Assembly: GCA_013400115.1 (NCBI GenBank)
Contig: VXBP01003483.1
Coordinates: 186,001 to 250,000 of the forward strand
Direction of reading: 5' to 3'
Source of the DNA: Rhinopomastus cyanomelas
Lineage: Eukaryota > Chordata > Aves > Bucerotiformes > Rhinopomastidae
Length of the DNA: 64,000 nucleotides
Under the pieces are notes generated by a model. The model saw nothing but the letters and a program-made list of their open reading frames with translations. It searched no databases and was not told the origin of the DNA. This document shows, piece after piece, positions 21,486 through 34,057 of the stretch (positions within the stretch are counted from its first letter, which is position 1; each line of letters begins with the position of its first letter). The translations under genes were made by a program, and so were the position numbers.

Positions 21486-24400
21486 CCCATTGCCAAAATC
21501 AGGAAAAAAAGATGTGACTCCTTTCAGACTTGCTTAATCATGCATTACTGTTTTGTAGATGATGAAAGATGAGTTCCTAACTGAGAAGTTAAAGAGGAAG
21601 CACAGCAAGAATGAGATAAAATACAGAGTGGAATGAGAGGAGAACCTTAGGAAAATTTCCTCTCTTATTTCCCAAAAGTGAGCTCCTGTCACAAAGATGA
21701 TCATGAGCGCAGTAAGAAGCCCCCTAGTTATTCTCAGCAACATGACTTCCAAGAGAGTTTCATACACATAATGACAACTTTGCAGTGTTAAAGCTTGATT
21801 TGTTGTGAGTAAAATTCTACCTTGATTTTTCTCTCTGCTGACTCTGATGCGATTAATTCCCCTGACAATATAATTTATAGAACCAGGTAAGTCAAGTTAA
21901 AGCAGTTAATAATGAATGCACACGGGTCACACTTCTTTTTCCCCCCCGCCTCTAACATCCTGTGCATATCTTTATGCAGGAAAAATTACTCTTCCTGAAA
22001 TTATTATGCCATTCATGTGGTAAGAGGCAGGAATTCTTGATTTGACATACATATACATTCATGACCTGAAGAAGAAAATTGCTGCAAGTCACAACTTGAT
22101 GTAGCTTTCAGAAATTTGAATTGGATGGAGGACAAAATGGAAGCTTAAAATAAATACCACAGACTGGATAAACTGTGCAGCTTTGGTTCAGTAAACAGGA
22201 AAGATCATTCCGTGTTTTCACTGGCATGTAACTCACATTGCGATGCAGTTTTGAACAAACAAATATGTGGTCACTTGTAAAACAATTTTCCTAACTGCTA
22301 ATGTGGTGGTGAAACAAAATAACGGGCTAGGATCATCCCTTTGGCTCAACCCTCAAGCCAACATCCTCTGGAAACTCACAGATTATAGAACAAGACATGA
22401 GATAAATTTAAGAAGGCTTCTCTATCCCACAAGTCAATTGTATTTTGAACTTTGATTATGCAGTCAGAACTTCAACTACACAGCTCTCAGTGTTGACCCA
22501 TGTGTATCTTACAGAATCATAAAGCTGGTCTGGTAATACTGTTTGAAAGAGGTTAAATTGGGATAAAAGTTCTCATTGCAGCTTTTATTTTTTTAGGAAA
22601 CAGAATGTGACTATAGTACTTTAGAAAGACCTGGACTGGTTGCCGCCTTGATTGTGACAGCACCAAAGCTACATGTTTTTCCAAACTATTCAGTCCTTCC
22701 TTATTGGATCTGGGACATTAAAATGTACTATTAAAATGAAAACTATTAATAGTACTATTAAAATACAAACAGTATTTTTCTATTAACAGGTACTATTAAA
22801 ATACAGTCTTAACAACAGTACCGTTGATGCTATCATACACTCACACTGGTATGTCTAAGAAACATATAGCATGTAGTTGTGCCAACAGAATAATCAATGT
22901 TTTGGGTTTGTTTTGCCATCTCTATCAAGTTATCACACACATTGCTGCATGGTCAAAACCCCACCTGAGCTGGAGTTGAAAACTGATGTTCAGAAATGGC
23001 CCAAGTTTCTTAATCAGTTAATTATGGTAGTATCTGGAGTAAGAGATGAAGTCACAGACCAAATCCTGTCTACACAATGGAGCTTTCAGCCACAGCAGCG
23101 CTGTACAGATAGCATGTGATTACACGTGAATTACACAGGCTGGATCTGCTCACCACCCTGACCACTCTTCAAGCTACCACTGTAGACACAAGATCAAGTG
23201 TTTATTTCAGCTGTCATTTCCCATCTGGAATTCTTGCCCCATGTGAAACAATCCTCCTGTCTCAGCCACCCATCAGCAGAGACATGTGCAAAGACCTGGT
23301 AGCAGACAGCATTCCTGCCTCCGCTCCAAACCCTTGCATGTGGATCTGCTCACTCAAAAAAAGCTGTTTTGGTTCCTAAAGAAGTTAGGCAAAAGGTAAA
23401 ACAAGGACTTCAGTGGCGCTGCAAATCTGCTAGCAATCAAGCTGCTGCTGGAGGATAAAGAAGGATGCTAACTTTGCCCTGTTCCACCACTTCCCCTTGG
23501 TAACCATTTCACATCTACATCACCTCTGATCTCACTCACTGGAAGTATAAACGGCCGTTTGGCTGTCCCAGGCAGAAGCAAGCTCTGTGCCATGTAACAA
23601 ACATTAGTACTATCAAGTTTGCTCCATGTTCAGCTCTCTTCAACTTACTCTGTGTCCTTGTGCCTGTGTTTCCTGTTCCTTTCATTCTAGATGATTCTAG
23701 AGTCTCATGCAGACTAGTTAGTGCCTTGCCAAGAAGACAAGAAACTGCCAAGATATTCCTGCTATTCAGCTAGTGGGAAGGCCATATAAACCAGACCTTT
23801 CCATCCTTTCTCTTGAAAAACTACTTTCTAATGTGCACTGCAAACTACTAATTAGGACCTACTCAAACCTTTTGCAGATGTGATACACCAGGCGAGTGCC
23901 ACTCCTTTCTGCAGGTAACATACTGCCATGGAAAGGTATGAGAACGTAGTAAAACGGTCAAAAGATGCCAACCGATAACAGGCAAGAGACTTATTGCATC
24001 TGAATCCCTAACACTGCAGGTAAAAATGGCTGTTCCTGCTACATGGAGAAGGGCTGATGTCCTGCCCAGAACTGCTAGACTGTAAACACCGTGAACTTAC
24101 TGGGACGCTCTGGCGGCACTTATCTCTGAAGAGCTGAGCTACTTTTAATTTGATGGAGTGGTTTTTAGATTATTCAGATACGAAATTGCTACTCTTTCTC
24201 CAATTCACTGAACCTTTCACTGCTTTCCCCCTTTCTAATTTAATTTTACATCTCTGAAAAACTGTGATGCACTGAAGCCAGTAGTAACAGAGGAAAGAAA
24301 GAGCATTTCTTGAACTGCACAGCACAAGTTTCAAACTGATTTGGGAAGCAAGAATATCTTTGGACTCACTGCCGTGGTTTCCCTTCAGGCTCCAGCTACA

Positions 24401-26149
24401 GCACTGGCTGCCCTGGGCTATTAACCTACAGAGAAATGCACAATATTTACTTTCTGAAAACAGCTGCTCCTAACCTTATGATGGCAATTCTTCACTGTGC
24501 AAACATCTGAAAAATGCTTTGCAACATCCAGCTCTGTCTGGAGGCACTCCCAGCAACAGCAGTTGGGTGTGTGCAGCCACCAGAGACTGGGGTGAAAAGA
24601 CCTTCAGCAATGTCGTTTCTCAACAAGTCCTTTAGCAGTTGTTTGATGTTGCACTCGCTGCCGAGAAGCAAATCTCTAGTGGATTCAGGGGATCAGGTAT
24701 GTGGGAGAGTATCGCTCCACTGGCCCCTGGCCCTGCTGAAATTCATAATCTCAATGAATGCTTTCATGATGTGGCTAAAATAATTCTGCTGAGGAAATAA
24801 AGAACAAATAAGACATGGAGATGAGTCATTAGCTCAAAAAGATCTCTCTGTAGGAAGCGCCCTGACTATTCTCGTTGGGTGTGGACGCCAGAAAAATACT
24901 AAAAATATTATATCCACAGGGGACCAAATCAATAAGCATGAAAAACTGTTTCTCTAGTCTAAATTCACTTTTCTCTGATAACCCTGAGCAGGTTATCAAG
25001 GCCTGAGGACCTACAGAGTCAGAGTATTCAGACAAGCAGCTGAATTATCAACCATCTATTTCAGACCATCTATGACTGTGAATAGCATTTGGTTACCAGC
25101 CAACCAGTGGCAGCATACGGCTTCTCTTCTGCATGCCTCAGCCACAATGTGGCCCCTCTCTTTTGAGAGCTGTCTTGCATAGACAGAACAGCAATGCCAA
25201 AGGCAACATCGGAAATCAGAAGCTCCATGGTCTATATACAACTCTGCTGGAGCAAAGAGATGCCTCCTGCACTTCAGTTGGACACAGAACATTCCCACTA
25301 ATGCACTAAGTAGGGAGCCTCTTGGGAAAGAAGTGGCTGAGTGCATAGAAATCTGTGATCACTGATGAAACAGATTCTGCTTGGGTGGAAATTACTGGGA
25401 CAAGCGATGACACAAACTGCCTCAGAAGGACAGTGCTGAGGATATTTTACAGTCTCCTTCCTCTTGTCAGACTTGGATATAAACTATGAGGGATGTCCAT
25501 AAAAGACACGAGGACAGTATAAGACTACTTTCTTTAATAATCCATTAATTAACAAGAAAAAGTGTTACTTGAGAATATGCAAAGAGGTCCTTTGCTTTGA
25601 TTTACACAGGGCTAACGACAGATAGGAATGACATGTAAACAGTTTGATAACAGAACAGACAATATCTAAGGAGAAACAAACTGCATTCTTTAATGAGGGA
25701 CATGTACAAACTCTTCCCCAGAATATTGAAATAACTGATGTATGAAATTACAAGTAAAAGCAGACAGTGTTTAATGAATTCAAATGAAAGCTTGCCTAGG
25801 ATTTCAGTGTAGCAAATGTAATGTCGTTCTAAAAAGGATTTTTAGAAAGTACAGGTATATTCTAAGAAGTATTTTTAAAATTCAGTATAGTGCGAAGTCT
25901 TAGAACAATTTTTTAAAGGAAGAACAATTAACTGTAGGGATGCAAGCAGAATGTGAGAAAAAATACACAGTTTACCAAAGTAAAGGATGTGAGACCGAGG
26001 CAGCATGTTTTCAGTAAGATAATTGTCTTTTTAGAAGTGAATAAGGCAGTGAATTCACTCTACTGAAGTTGAAACAGGTAATTTGATCTGGGGCTCCATT
26101 GGAAATCATTATCAAAAGTGGAGATTATAGGGATTAATACAAAAGCAAG
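21486..26149. other. non-coding stretch
   Basis: About 4.7 kb without a recognisable exon. Imperfect repeats of GTACTATTAAAAT occur at about 22721-22806. Everything else appears unique and AT-rich. All open frames are 96 codons or shorter and match no family I know. Confidence 0.35.
22721..22806 (+). repeat. imperfect short repeats of TACTATTAAAAT
   Basis: The core TACTATTAAAAT occurs at about 22726, 22753 and 22790, with related CTATTAA pieces between. Likely replication slippage in AT-rich DNA. Confidence 0.5.
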
Positions 26150-26760
26150 TGAACAAGGAGCAACAGGTTATAATAAAAAAAGGAGCAAATTGCCCGTTGA
26201 TGTTCCTCAGGGACTGGGGCGATACCACTTAACGCACACGCACGGGAATTAGGATCAGGCTCAGCCTCAAAAAGTTTTTGTGTGATACCAGGCTAGAAGA
26301 TATTGTCGATATTGAGGAGGACCAGATCACCACACTGGAATTAGATGACCTTCTTGCCTGCAGTGATAGAAATTTAATAATGTGAACTGCAAAGTCATGT
26401 TCTTGGGATTCATCAGCTGGAAGCAACAGAGAAGGAAAAAGATCCGAGTGTTCTGATAGACTGTCAGTTTGCCAGAACTGCCAGTAAGACGCAGCTGTGG
26501 AAACAGATAACGTAAGGTTCAGATGGGTTATGTGAGGTGTTTAGTAAAGAAGAAACTACTGGGACTCTTAGAAAAGGCACTGGTAATATTTTATGTGAAA
26601 TATTTACACAGTTTCAGTCATTATTGCTAAGAAAGAAAAACTGGAAGCCAGTGCAGGCTGGCTATGAGAATGATTACAGAAATATCAGTCTTAGGGAGAG
26701 ATAAAACCAGCATGGTTTGTTCGCTGTCGACAAACAGTAGGCAAGTCCCTGGTAAAGAGC
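26150..26760 (+). mobile_element. probable ancient CR1/L3-type LINE remnant
   Basis: Read in shifting plus-strand frames, the segment has a DVPQGLG-like motif near 26195 where RTs have G-V-P-Q-G. A stretch like 'TRLEDIVDIEEDQ' follows at about 26285, then 'NCKVMFLGF' near 26386, in the order expected of the CR1/L3 RT thumb region. Many stops and indels make this very old. Alternative: chance resemblance. Confidence 0.4.
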
Positions 26761-29700
26761 ACGGAAAAAGACCTAAGTTAAAGCTTAACGTGACTGTGAG
26801 ATCAAATCTTTATAATCTGACCAACTGTATGTTTAGGCTGAAAACTAAAGCAAGCATTTCTAGCTATGCAAGGGGAGTACACATTGCCACAATCTTTCTC
26901 AGAGAGCAGTAAGGGCGAGGAACCCAAACAGTCTTAAGATGGAACATGATATACCCATGGCAGAGTTGTGTAACTAAGTACAAAAATCAGTCTGTTGTCA
27001 ATAAGCATTTTGGATACGCCCACCTATACCTCTGGAAATACCAGAAACAGGACAAGATTGCCTGTGCTCTGTGTTCCCTGTGTATGGATTTCCAGAGCTT
27101 TCTGACTGCCAAAATGTTCCACCAACAGGGAACCAGTGAGTTCCTCCCAACACATTCCCATTGCTGCACCAGTTCAATTCTAAGGCTTTTTCATGTTTCT
27201 TTGAAGCACTGGAGCTTTGCCCATTGCTCAGTTTTGCCCCTGAAGGAAGGCACCAGCCTGTTAAGTGCCGATGCATTAAACACAGCAAAGTTATCTCCTT
27301 CTCATTGCAGACAGATGTCGTTTGTACCTGGGCAATACTTGTGTGTGATAGGCAACTGGAGCAGTCCCCTTCTGTCATAGTGGCCCCAGCGCAGTAGCAA
27401 GTCACCTAATCGTGGAGCCTTTCTTCTCCTTTTCAAACAAAATGTGCTGACTCTCCATTGCCTAGACTGATTACTGGCTGGCATTTTATCCTCCACAATC
27501 TTACAGCGGAGTTTTCTGTTCTTCCTCGTCTAAGTATAAATGAGGAGTAACCCTCCTGCAGGCCCTGCCTTCGCAACTGAAATTGGAGATGGGTTATTAG
27601 AGAAGACCTGAGAAACCTGGACTGCTTCTGTCCAAATACCCTTTGTTTCTGAAGAATTCTATTCAGCATCAGCTGTTCACTGTACATTCTCTGCTTTATT
27701 GATTTTTCTCTCTTTTATCAAAGCATGGTATGTGATAAACAACTTCTGCTACGCTATGCAAGTTGAAGGACACAATTCCTGTACCTGCCAAAGGTGATTT
27801 GCTGAACTACGGCAGGATGGCTGAAGGTGTTTATATGGTTCTGTCCTCTACAGCTGTCACCTTCCCCACCCTATTTTATGAGGAAATAAAGTCAGAATAG
27901 TTACACAACATGTTCTCAACAGGAAGCAAAGTAATTGCCAATAGGTTGTTGATTTGTTTCCACATCAAGCCGGAAAAAACCCTCTTATCCCACTACAAAA
28001 CACCTGGCTACTTCTGATCCTTTCTTGTATGTCTGAGAAACACCTACGACACCTCAAACACTTGTGGGAACAGTATCAGCAGCAGCAGCAAAAACAACAC
28101 ATTTACCATAGTTTGAACTCACTCAGTTATTTTCCTTTCAAGCTCTTTCCTGGTGGTATCGTAACCTGTCTCTAGAGCTCTCGCCTAGCCCACTTGGGTT
28201 GTCCATCACATGAAATGTTTTCTTAATTTTCTGGAGTTTTGAACATGTGAAACTGGTATGAATAATTCTGATTTAATCACAAAATCCTCTGTAACTTGTA
28301 GCCTGTCAGGATAAGCTGGTTTACTCACTTGGAATAAGCATAATTCCACCAGGCTCTGACTGTGCACTTAGACACTCCTGTGCCCCAGCAAATACAGCAC
28401 TGCAGGGTATTTCAACTCCCAAAGGGCTGCTTTGTTTTAAATTGGGTCCTTGATTGATTTGAGGATCCACATTCTGAAGCTTCTACATAATAGAAGGCAT
28501 CTACGTAAGGTTTAGCATGGGTGGGTATGATTCAGGTAGCGGTGCCAATGGGAGCTATTCATAGCTTGATGAGACAAACAAGACTACAGGGGAAAATCTT
28601 TCTGCAAAACTGAACCTCCACTGAAAGGAAAGATGGCAGTGGGGTGATGGCTCATGTACAAGATACCCTGCCAGGATGAAAGGGAAAGTTTGGATTATCT
28701 CACAGCACCTCTGTGTTCACCAGAGGAGTCACAGTGGGGACACAAAACAGAGCAGCTGGAAGGCACAGCGCTGGAAACTTTCTTGACTTTGCTGCTGACA
28801 ATTTTGTCTCTCAATTTTAGCCCTCCAGGGCAGGATTCAGTGAATAAATTCTTGTATTCATCCTCCCAGCTAACTCTGCCCTGCGAGAGGGGTAGCTTGT
28901 TTTCATAAAATACCACTACAAGCCTTGACTTTTCACACAGCAGCACCCTCGGCTTGTCTGTGGAGCTTGCACACACACTGTTGAACCCAGCAGCATGTGG
29001 ACAGGACATTATGTTCTGTGGGAATGCAGTTAACTCACAACCTGATCCTGCTGTCTCCTGGCACTGAAGAACCAACATCTCATCCTTTCCCTAGCAACCC
29101 CAGTGACCTTGTCCACAGCCAAGGAGCCACATGGTGGTGCTCATAAGCCTCTCTACATGCACTGCAAGTGGACATGGCAAACGGCGAGATGCTGAGCTGG
29201 GCTACAGACAGTCCGGAGGCTGGAGCCAAGCTGGATCAGTTCTTCACACACTTCATCCATGAGTGTGTGTTTCCTACATTAATGTCTGTAAATCCTCCAC
29301 AGCTGAAGACCTTATGTTTTAAGAAGCGTTATGGAGCGTAACAAACATATTAAGGCTAGACATGAAGAGAAGAAAACTCTGGGAGCCAAGAGACATCCTA
29401 ACATACTGATGTCAGTCCTATCAGGACTTGTAACTGACTATCTGCAGGCTTACCATGCTTGTCCTGTTCTTCCTGCCAAGCTTACACAATGGAAAGGAGA
29501 AAGGCAAGATAACCTAATGTGTGTAGGAGAGGACAAGAACTTGTTCCCATTTTCACTCTTGTTATTTTCCCCTCTCTTGGTGACTGCCTATTTATTCCTC
29601 TTCAGTCTTCATTCTCTGCCTCTGCTGTACGGTCTCTTGGAAAACAGAAAGGAAGGGAATTCAGCAGACCGACTCCTGACTGACACATACAAAGCTCTGA

Positions 29701-32622
29701 TCTCCTCATCTTTGCCACCATGGCTACCGCAGAGCCGTACTACAGAGTCCAACTCAGACATGGATTGCCTGCCTTTCATTGCAGTTTGAAAACCAGCTTC
29801 TGTTTAAAGAACTTAATTTACATACATATTGCAGTGAAGGGAAGACAAGCAGACCTCACTGATCACAATGAGAAGCTCTCCCTAAACAGTTCGTGATCAT
29901 GTTCACTCCCTCTGTTACTTACATTTCTCCTGTAAAAGCAGGCCAGGCCACTTACACTTTATTCACAGAATCTTGCCAACACTCATCATATGAGACACGT
30001 GCTACCTGTGTTGATACTAGCTGGGCAAGATTTGCTATCTGTATCATGGAACAGGTGGTCTCCCTGATTTCTTGGCATCATGAGCATGTGTGAGGCCCAT
30101 TCTTGCATGCATTGACGTCGATGGCTGCTATAGTTGCAACTTATCCCTGGGTAATGCCCAGTAAATCAAAATTATGATTAGTCATAAGAATCGATTTATT
30201 TTTCAGGCATCCAGCTTTAGCGCAGACAGCTCAAAAATGCTTTCCATTCTTTTCTCCTTAATACCTTGTGAGAATTTTATTAGTGCATTATCTCTTCTAT
30301 TCTTCCATTTGAGTGCCTTAAAGCAATCAAATTCACTCTTTTCCATCCTATTCTTGTAATGTTTCCTCCAAGGAAAATTGTGCCTGTTCTGTGAGCAGAT
30401 GGCTCCAAGAACAATCTAATCTGCCAAGGATTCACTGAGAAGCGGGTGTAGAATTGAATGGGTCCACACATGGTGGCCACATCATTTGCAAAGATTAGTT
30501 CCATGGTTGCTGACTGTAACGTTCCCAGAAAGTGTAACGAAGTGCAAGGATTTACCATTTGTTCAGTTGCCCCTTTGTCAACCAAAGCAATCAAAGTGAT
30601 CAATAAATCCCAGGAGTTTTGAAAAGTCCTGCTGCACACTGAAGGGCAGTGGAGTCTGTCACAGCAGAGAAAATAGTGCTCACTTTCCCATTCCCAGTTT
30701 CAGCTTTGAATGGTCTAAGCCAGCCATAAACAGCAACTTTTAATTACAGTTAGGTTCCAGACCTTCTCCTACCAGTGTAGGATTAATCTGCCATGTGTGT
30801 ACGTGTTTCTGTCTCTTTCAAAAGAGACACGTTGAGAAAACTGCTGACTGACAGTGAGGAACAGTCAAAATCTGCATGATTTTTACCCACCTTTCTACAC
30901 TGGCTTAGCCAGTAACATTACATGAAACATTCCCTGCTCCTGAAACTAACTCCTGACTTAATTACATATTTGTTCTTGTGCTGTTCCAAATCCCAGTACA
31001 ACATCTACCTCCCAGAGAACATGGATTTTTAACAAAACCACCACAAAACCAGATCCAAATAGGTGCCTCATTCTAGAACTGAAACTCTCCCTCTCTCTTT
31101 CACAAAAATACTGTTATTTTACACTTTATAAAAGCAGTTCTTGGGCAGCTGCCCAAAAATACAAAGTTCTAATCTTTTCTAAGTAAAATGAGAAAATAAA
31201 TAATTCTCTGATTAGTGTCTATCTGATGCTGGAGGGTTGTTTTAAAATTTATTTATTTTAAAATATTTTTTCCTTTTTAACACCAAAGGCTTCTTTTATG
31301 CACAAGGGTTCCCTGGTGCATGGCTGTTTAAAAGTCTTAGGTTATGAGGGTGAAAGATGCTTAAAAACCAAAACAATTCCCATAAGTATTTACTTTTCTA
31401 ATTGTTGAGCATGTTACCAGTAATATATCTCATCACCAGCAGAAAAGCAGTGGCTGGCCCCTTCCTTAGAAGGAAGCCCCCTGACCCATGTTCTTGACAA
31501 AAAGTGGCTGAACAGGATGGCAAGTTTTGCAGCCAGGCCACTCCAAGCAATCGTACACCTACGTACCAGTTCTGGGGAGCTTGGCATACTGGGTTTGTGG
31601 TGAGGTGGCAGCAGATTTCAGCTCTAGCCCTGGCTCCCACACGGATTTGCAAATTACAGTGCTGTGCCCCAGTGCCACAGGAGAACCACTGTCACCACTG
31701 CCTTGGCCACGCAGAGCTCCCCTTTGACCTCCACTCAGGAGGGTCACGTTAGCACACAGAACTGATGGTGGAGGGTTAATGTAGCCCAGTTTCTGCCTGT
31801 CACTTTGCTTCAGCAAGTGAGGGATCTTGTGTCTGCACTGAAGAATGATTCATTTTAAAAGAATGTAGGTATCAAAATGCAGGCGCTTCTCCAACTACAT
31901 ACAAGTTAAGACTATCTGTTTCTTGCTGATACCAATTTTCACACACTAGGGGGGAAAAGTGCTGGTTTCATGCATCACTTTGCACTGGATTGTGTCCAGT
32001 TGCTTTACTTATCATTATGCAACTTAACCCAGGGCAATTCAACACCCAAAGACAAAATTAGAAATAGATAAATATTTTTGCTCTGTTTCTTTGCTCTCCA
32101 TAACAATCTTTGTTTCACTCCCCAACCCAAGATGAACTGTACAGCACAAAACAAACTGCAGGAAAATACTACTAATCTTATTTTTCTGAATTGAGTATTT
32201 TGCCATTTATTACTATCTGGCATTGCAGAGCAGATGGAAGTATTTGAGTTTTCAAAAAACACCTGAAATAGTTACTCATGATAACTGTTTTATCATGATG
32301 ACCAGGAAAATTCATACATAGACCAAATCTACCATAAAGCAGCCCTAAATCAGGCAAAGTTTCAATTTATTCTGGTAGAAGTTTTACCAATATAGGGATA
32401 AACAAGGACTCAGGACTAGTGCAGGCCAAATTCTGTTTTTACCAAAGAACTTCCAGAAAAACTAAAGAATAAAAGAACAATTTTTCACCTCCAAAAATAA
32501 TGGTAGTTAGCAAGTTCATAGAACAGCTTTTAAATTCCTTAAAGAGATTAGCCATATTTTACTTACAAGGAAATAGCATCCTAAATAACATATGGAGAGA
32601 CGTGGTGATACACTAAGAAGGA
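26761..32622. other. non-coding stretch
   Basis: About 5.9 kb with no recognised exon or repeat. Several overlapping two-strand open frames of 120-152 codons occur (26946-27405, 28695-29078, 29331-29789). None shows a known domain, consistent composition or flanking gene signals. Confidence 0.35.
32276..32298. repeat. perfect 9-bp inverted repeat
   Basis: TCATGATAA, five-base loop CTGTT, TTATCATGA. No associated element seen. Confidence 0.6.
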
Positions 32623-32708
32623 TCATAGAATCATGAATCATTAGGATTGGAAGGGACTTTGAAGGATCATCTAGTCCAATCCCCCTGCCACAGCAGGATC
32701 ACCTAGAC
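32623..32708 (-). mobile_element. CR1 LINE 3' end, left of hAT insertion
   Basis: The CR1 tail in minus orientation ('catagaatcatgaatcattagg', 'gatcatctagtccaat', 'ccacagcaggatcacctagac') stops exactly where the hAT element begins. The CR1 resumes at 33191. Confidence 0.92.
32701..32708 (+). repeat. left 8-bp target duplication of hAT copy B
   Basis: ACCTAGAC, duplicated exactly at 33191-33198. It belongs to the interrupted CR1 ('cctagaccaagtc'). Confidence 0.9.
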
Positions 32709-33190
32709 CAGGGGTCCTCAAACCCCGGCCCGCAGGCTGAATATGGCCCCCCAGGGTCTCCAATGCAGCCCAACAGTATTTACAGAAACCCCCACCCCAG
32801 CCAGGGGTTGGGGGGGTGAACTGAGCAGCCACAGATGACTTCCTGCCGACTGTGCAGGGCTGAGAAGGGGGGCGGTGGCATCAGCGAGTTGGGCGGCTCC
32901 CCCATCTCTCCCTCCCTCCCTCCAGCTCCCAGGCAGGACATTGCAGGCAGCACAAACCAGCCAGCACCAGTGGGAAGCGCACATTGAAATATTACTTGTT
33001 TTTGTTGGTTACAATTGTTCTTCATTTTAAATATTGCATTCTTTTTCCTGGTTTTTGTGCACTACTACAAATAAAATATGTGCAGTGTGCATAGGAATTC
33101 GTACATTTTTTTCCAAACTATAGCCCGGCCCCCCACAGTGTCTCAGGTACAGTGAACCAGCAACCTGTTAAAAAAGTTTGAGGACCCCTG
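32709..33190 (+). mobile_element. hAT-type DNA transposon, 482-bp copy B
   Basis: Terminal inverted repeats are 15 bp and perfect: CAGGGGTCCTCAAAC at the left, its complement GTTTGAGGACCCCTG at the right. An 8-bp perfect target duplication flanks it. No transposase frame is present; internal open frames are under 90 codons on the minus strand and look like chance, so it depends on an autonomous partner elsewhere. It interrupts a CR1, so it is younger than that CR1. Confidence 0.93.
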
Positions 33191-34057
33191 ACCTAGACCA
33201 AGTCGCACAGGAACTCATCCAGGAGGGTTTTAAACGTCTCCAGAGAAGGGGACTCCACAACCACCCTGGGCAGCCTGTTCCAATGCTCCGTTACCCTCAC
33301 TGTGAGGAAGTGCCTTCATATATTATGTGGAACCTCCTATGTTCCAGCTTACATCCATTGCCCCTCATCCTATCACTAGATGACACTGAGAAAAGCCTGG
33401 CTCCATCCTCTTGACACCCACCCCTCACATATTTATAGACATTAATGAGGTCACCCCTCAGTCTACTCTTCTCAAAGCTGAAGACACCCAGCTCCCACAG
33501 CCTGTCCTCATAAGGGAATTGCTCCACTTCCTTCATCATCTTCGTGGCTCTACGCTGGACACCCTCCAGCAGTTCTTCTTGAACTGAGGGGCCCGGAACT
33601 GGACACAATACTCCAGATATAGTCTCACCAGGGCAGAGTAGAGGGGGAGAAGAATCTCTCGTGATCTGCTAACCACCCTCATTCTGATCCACCCCAGGAT
33701 GCTGTTGGCCCTCTTGGCCACAAGAGCACATTGCTGGCTCATAGTCATCCTGCTGTCCAGAAGGAACCTCAGGTCCCTTTCTCCTGCACTGCTCTCTAGC
33801 AAGTCAGTCCCCACCCTATACTGGTACCTGAGGATGTTCTTGCCCGGATGCAAGACTACACCTACCCTTGTTATTTTTGATTAAATTTCTCTCTGCCCAG
33901 CTCTCCAGCCTGTCCAGGTCTCGCTGAATGGCACCACAGTCTGCTGGGGTGTTGGCGACACCACCCAGCTTTGTGTCATTGGCAAACTTGCGGACAGTGC
34001 ACCCTAATTTCCTCATCCAAGTCATTGATGAACAGATTTAACAGGACTGGTCCCAGT
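33191..34057 (-). mobile_element. CR1 LINE, continuation right of hAT insertion
   Basis: The minus strand continues the interrupted CR1 from 'caagtcgcacaggaactcatcc' through ORF2's C-terminal part (ERDLRFLLDSRMTMSQQC near 33760; [14 protein letters not shown] near 33610) to RT sequence near 34025 (VRKFANDTKLGGVANTP). There the F-A-D-D catalytic box has become F-A-N-D, so it is inactive even apart from its frameshifts. It ends near 34057. Confidence 0.92.

Noticed and set aside
26946..27405. Overlapping open frames of 144 (plus) and 135 (minus) codons
   Set aside because: Open on both strands with no family resemblance or gene signals. Most likely a stop-poor stretch.
28695..29078. 127-codon minus-strand open frame
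   Set aside because: No domain, no signals, unrelated flanks.
29331..29789. 152-codon plus-strand open frame
   Set aside because: No recognised domain and no splice or promoter context; mixed composition typical of chance frames.
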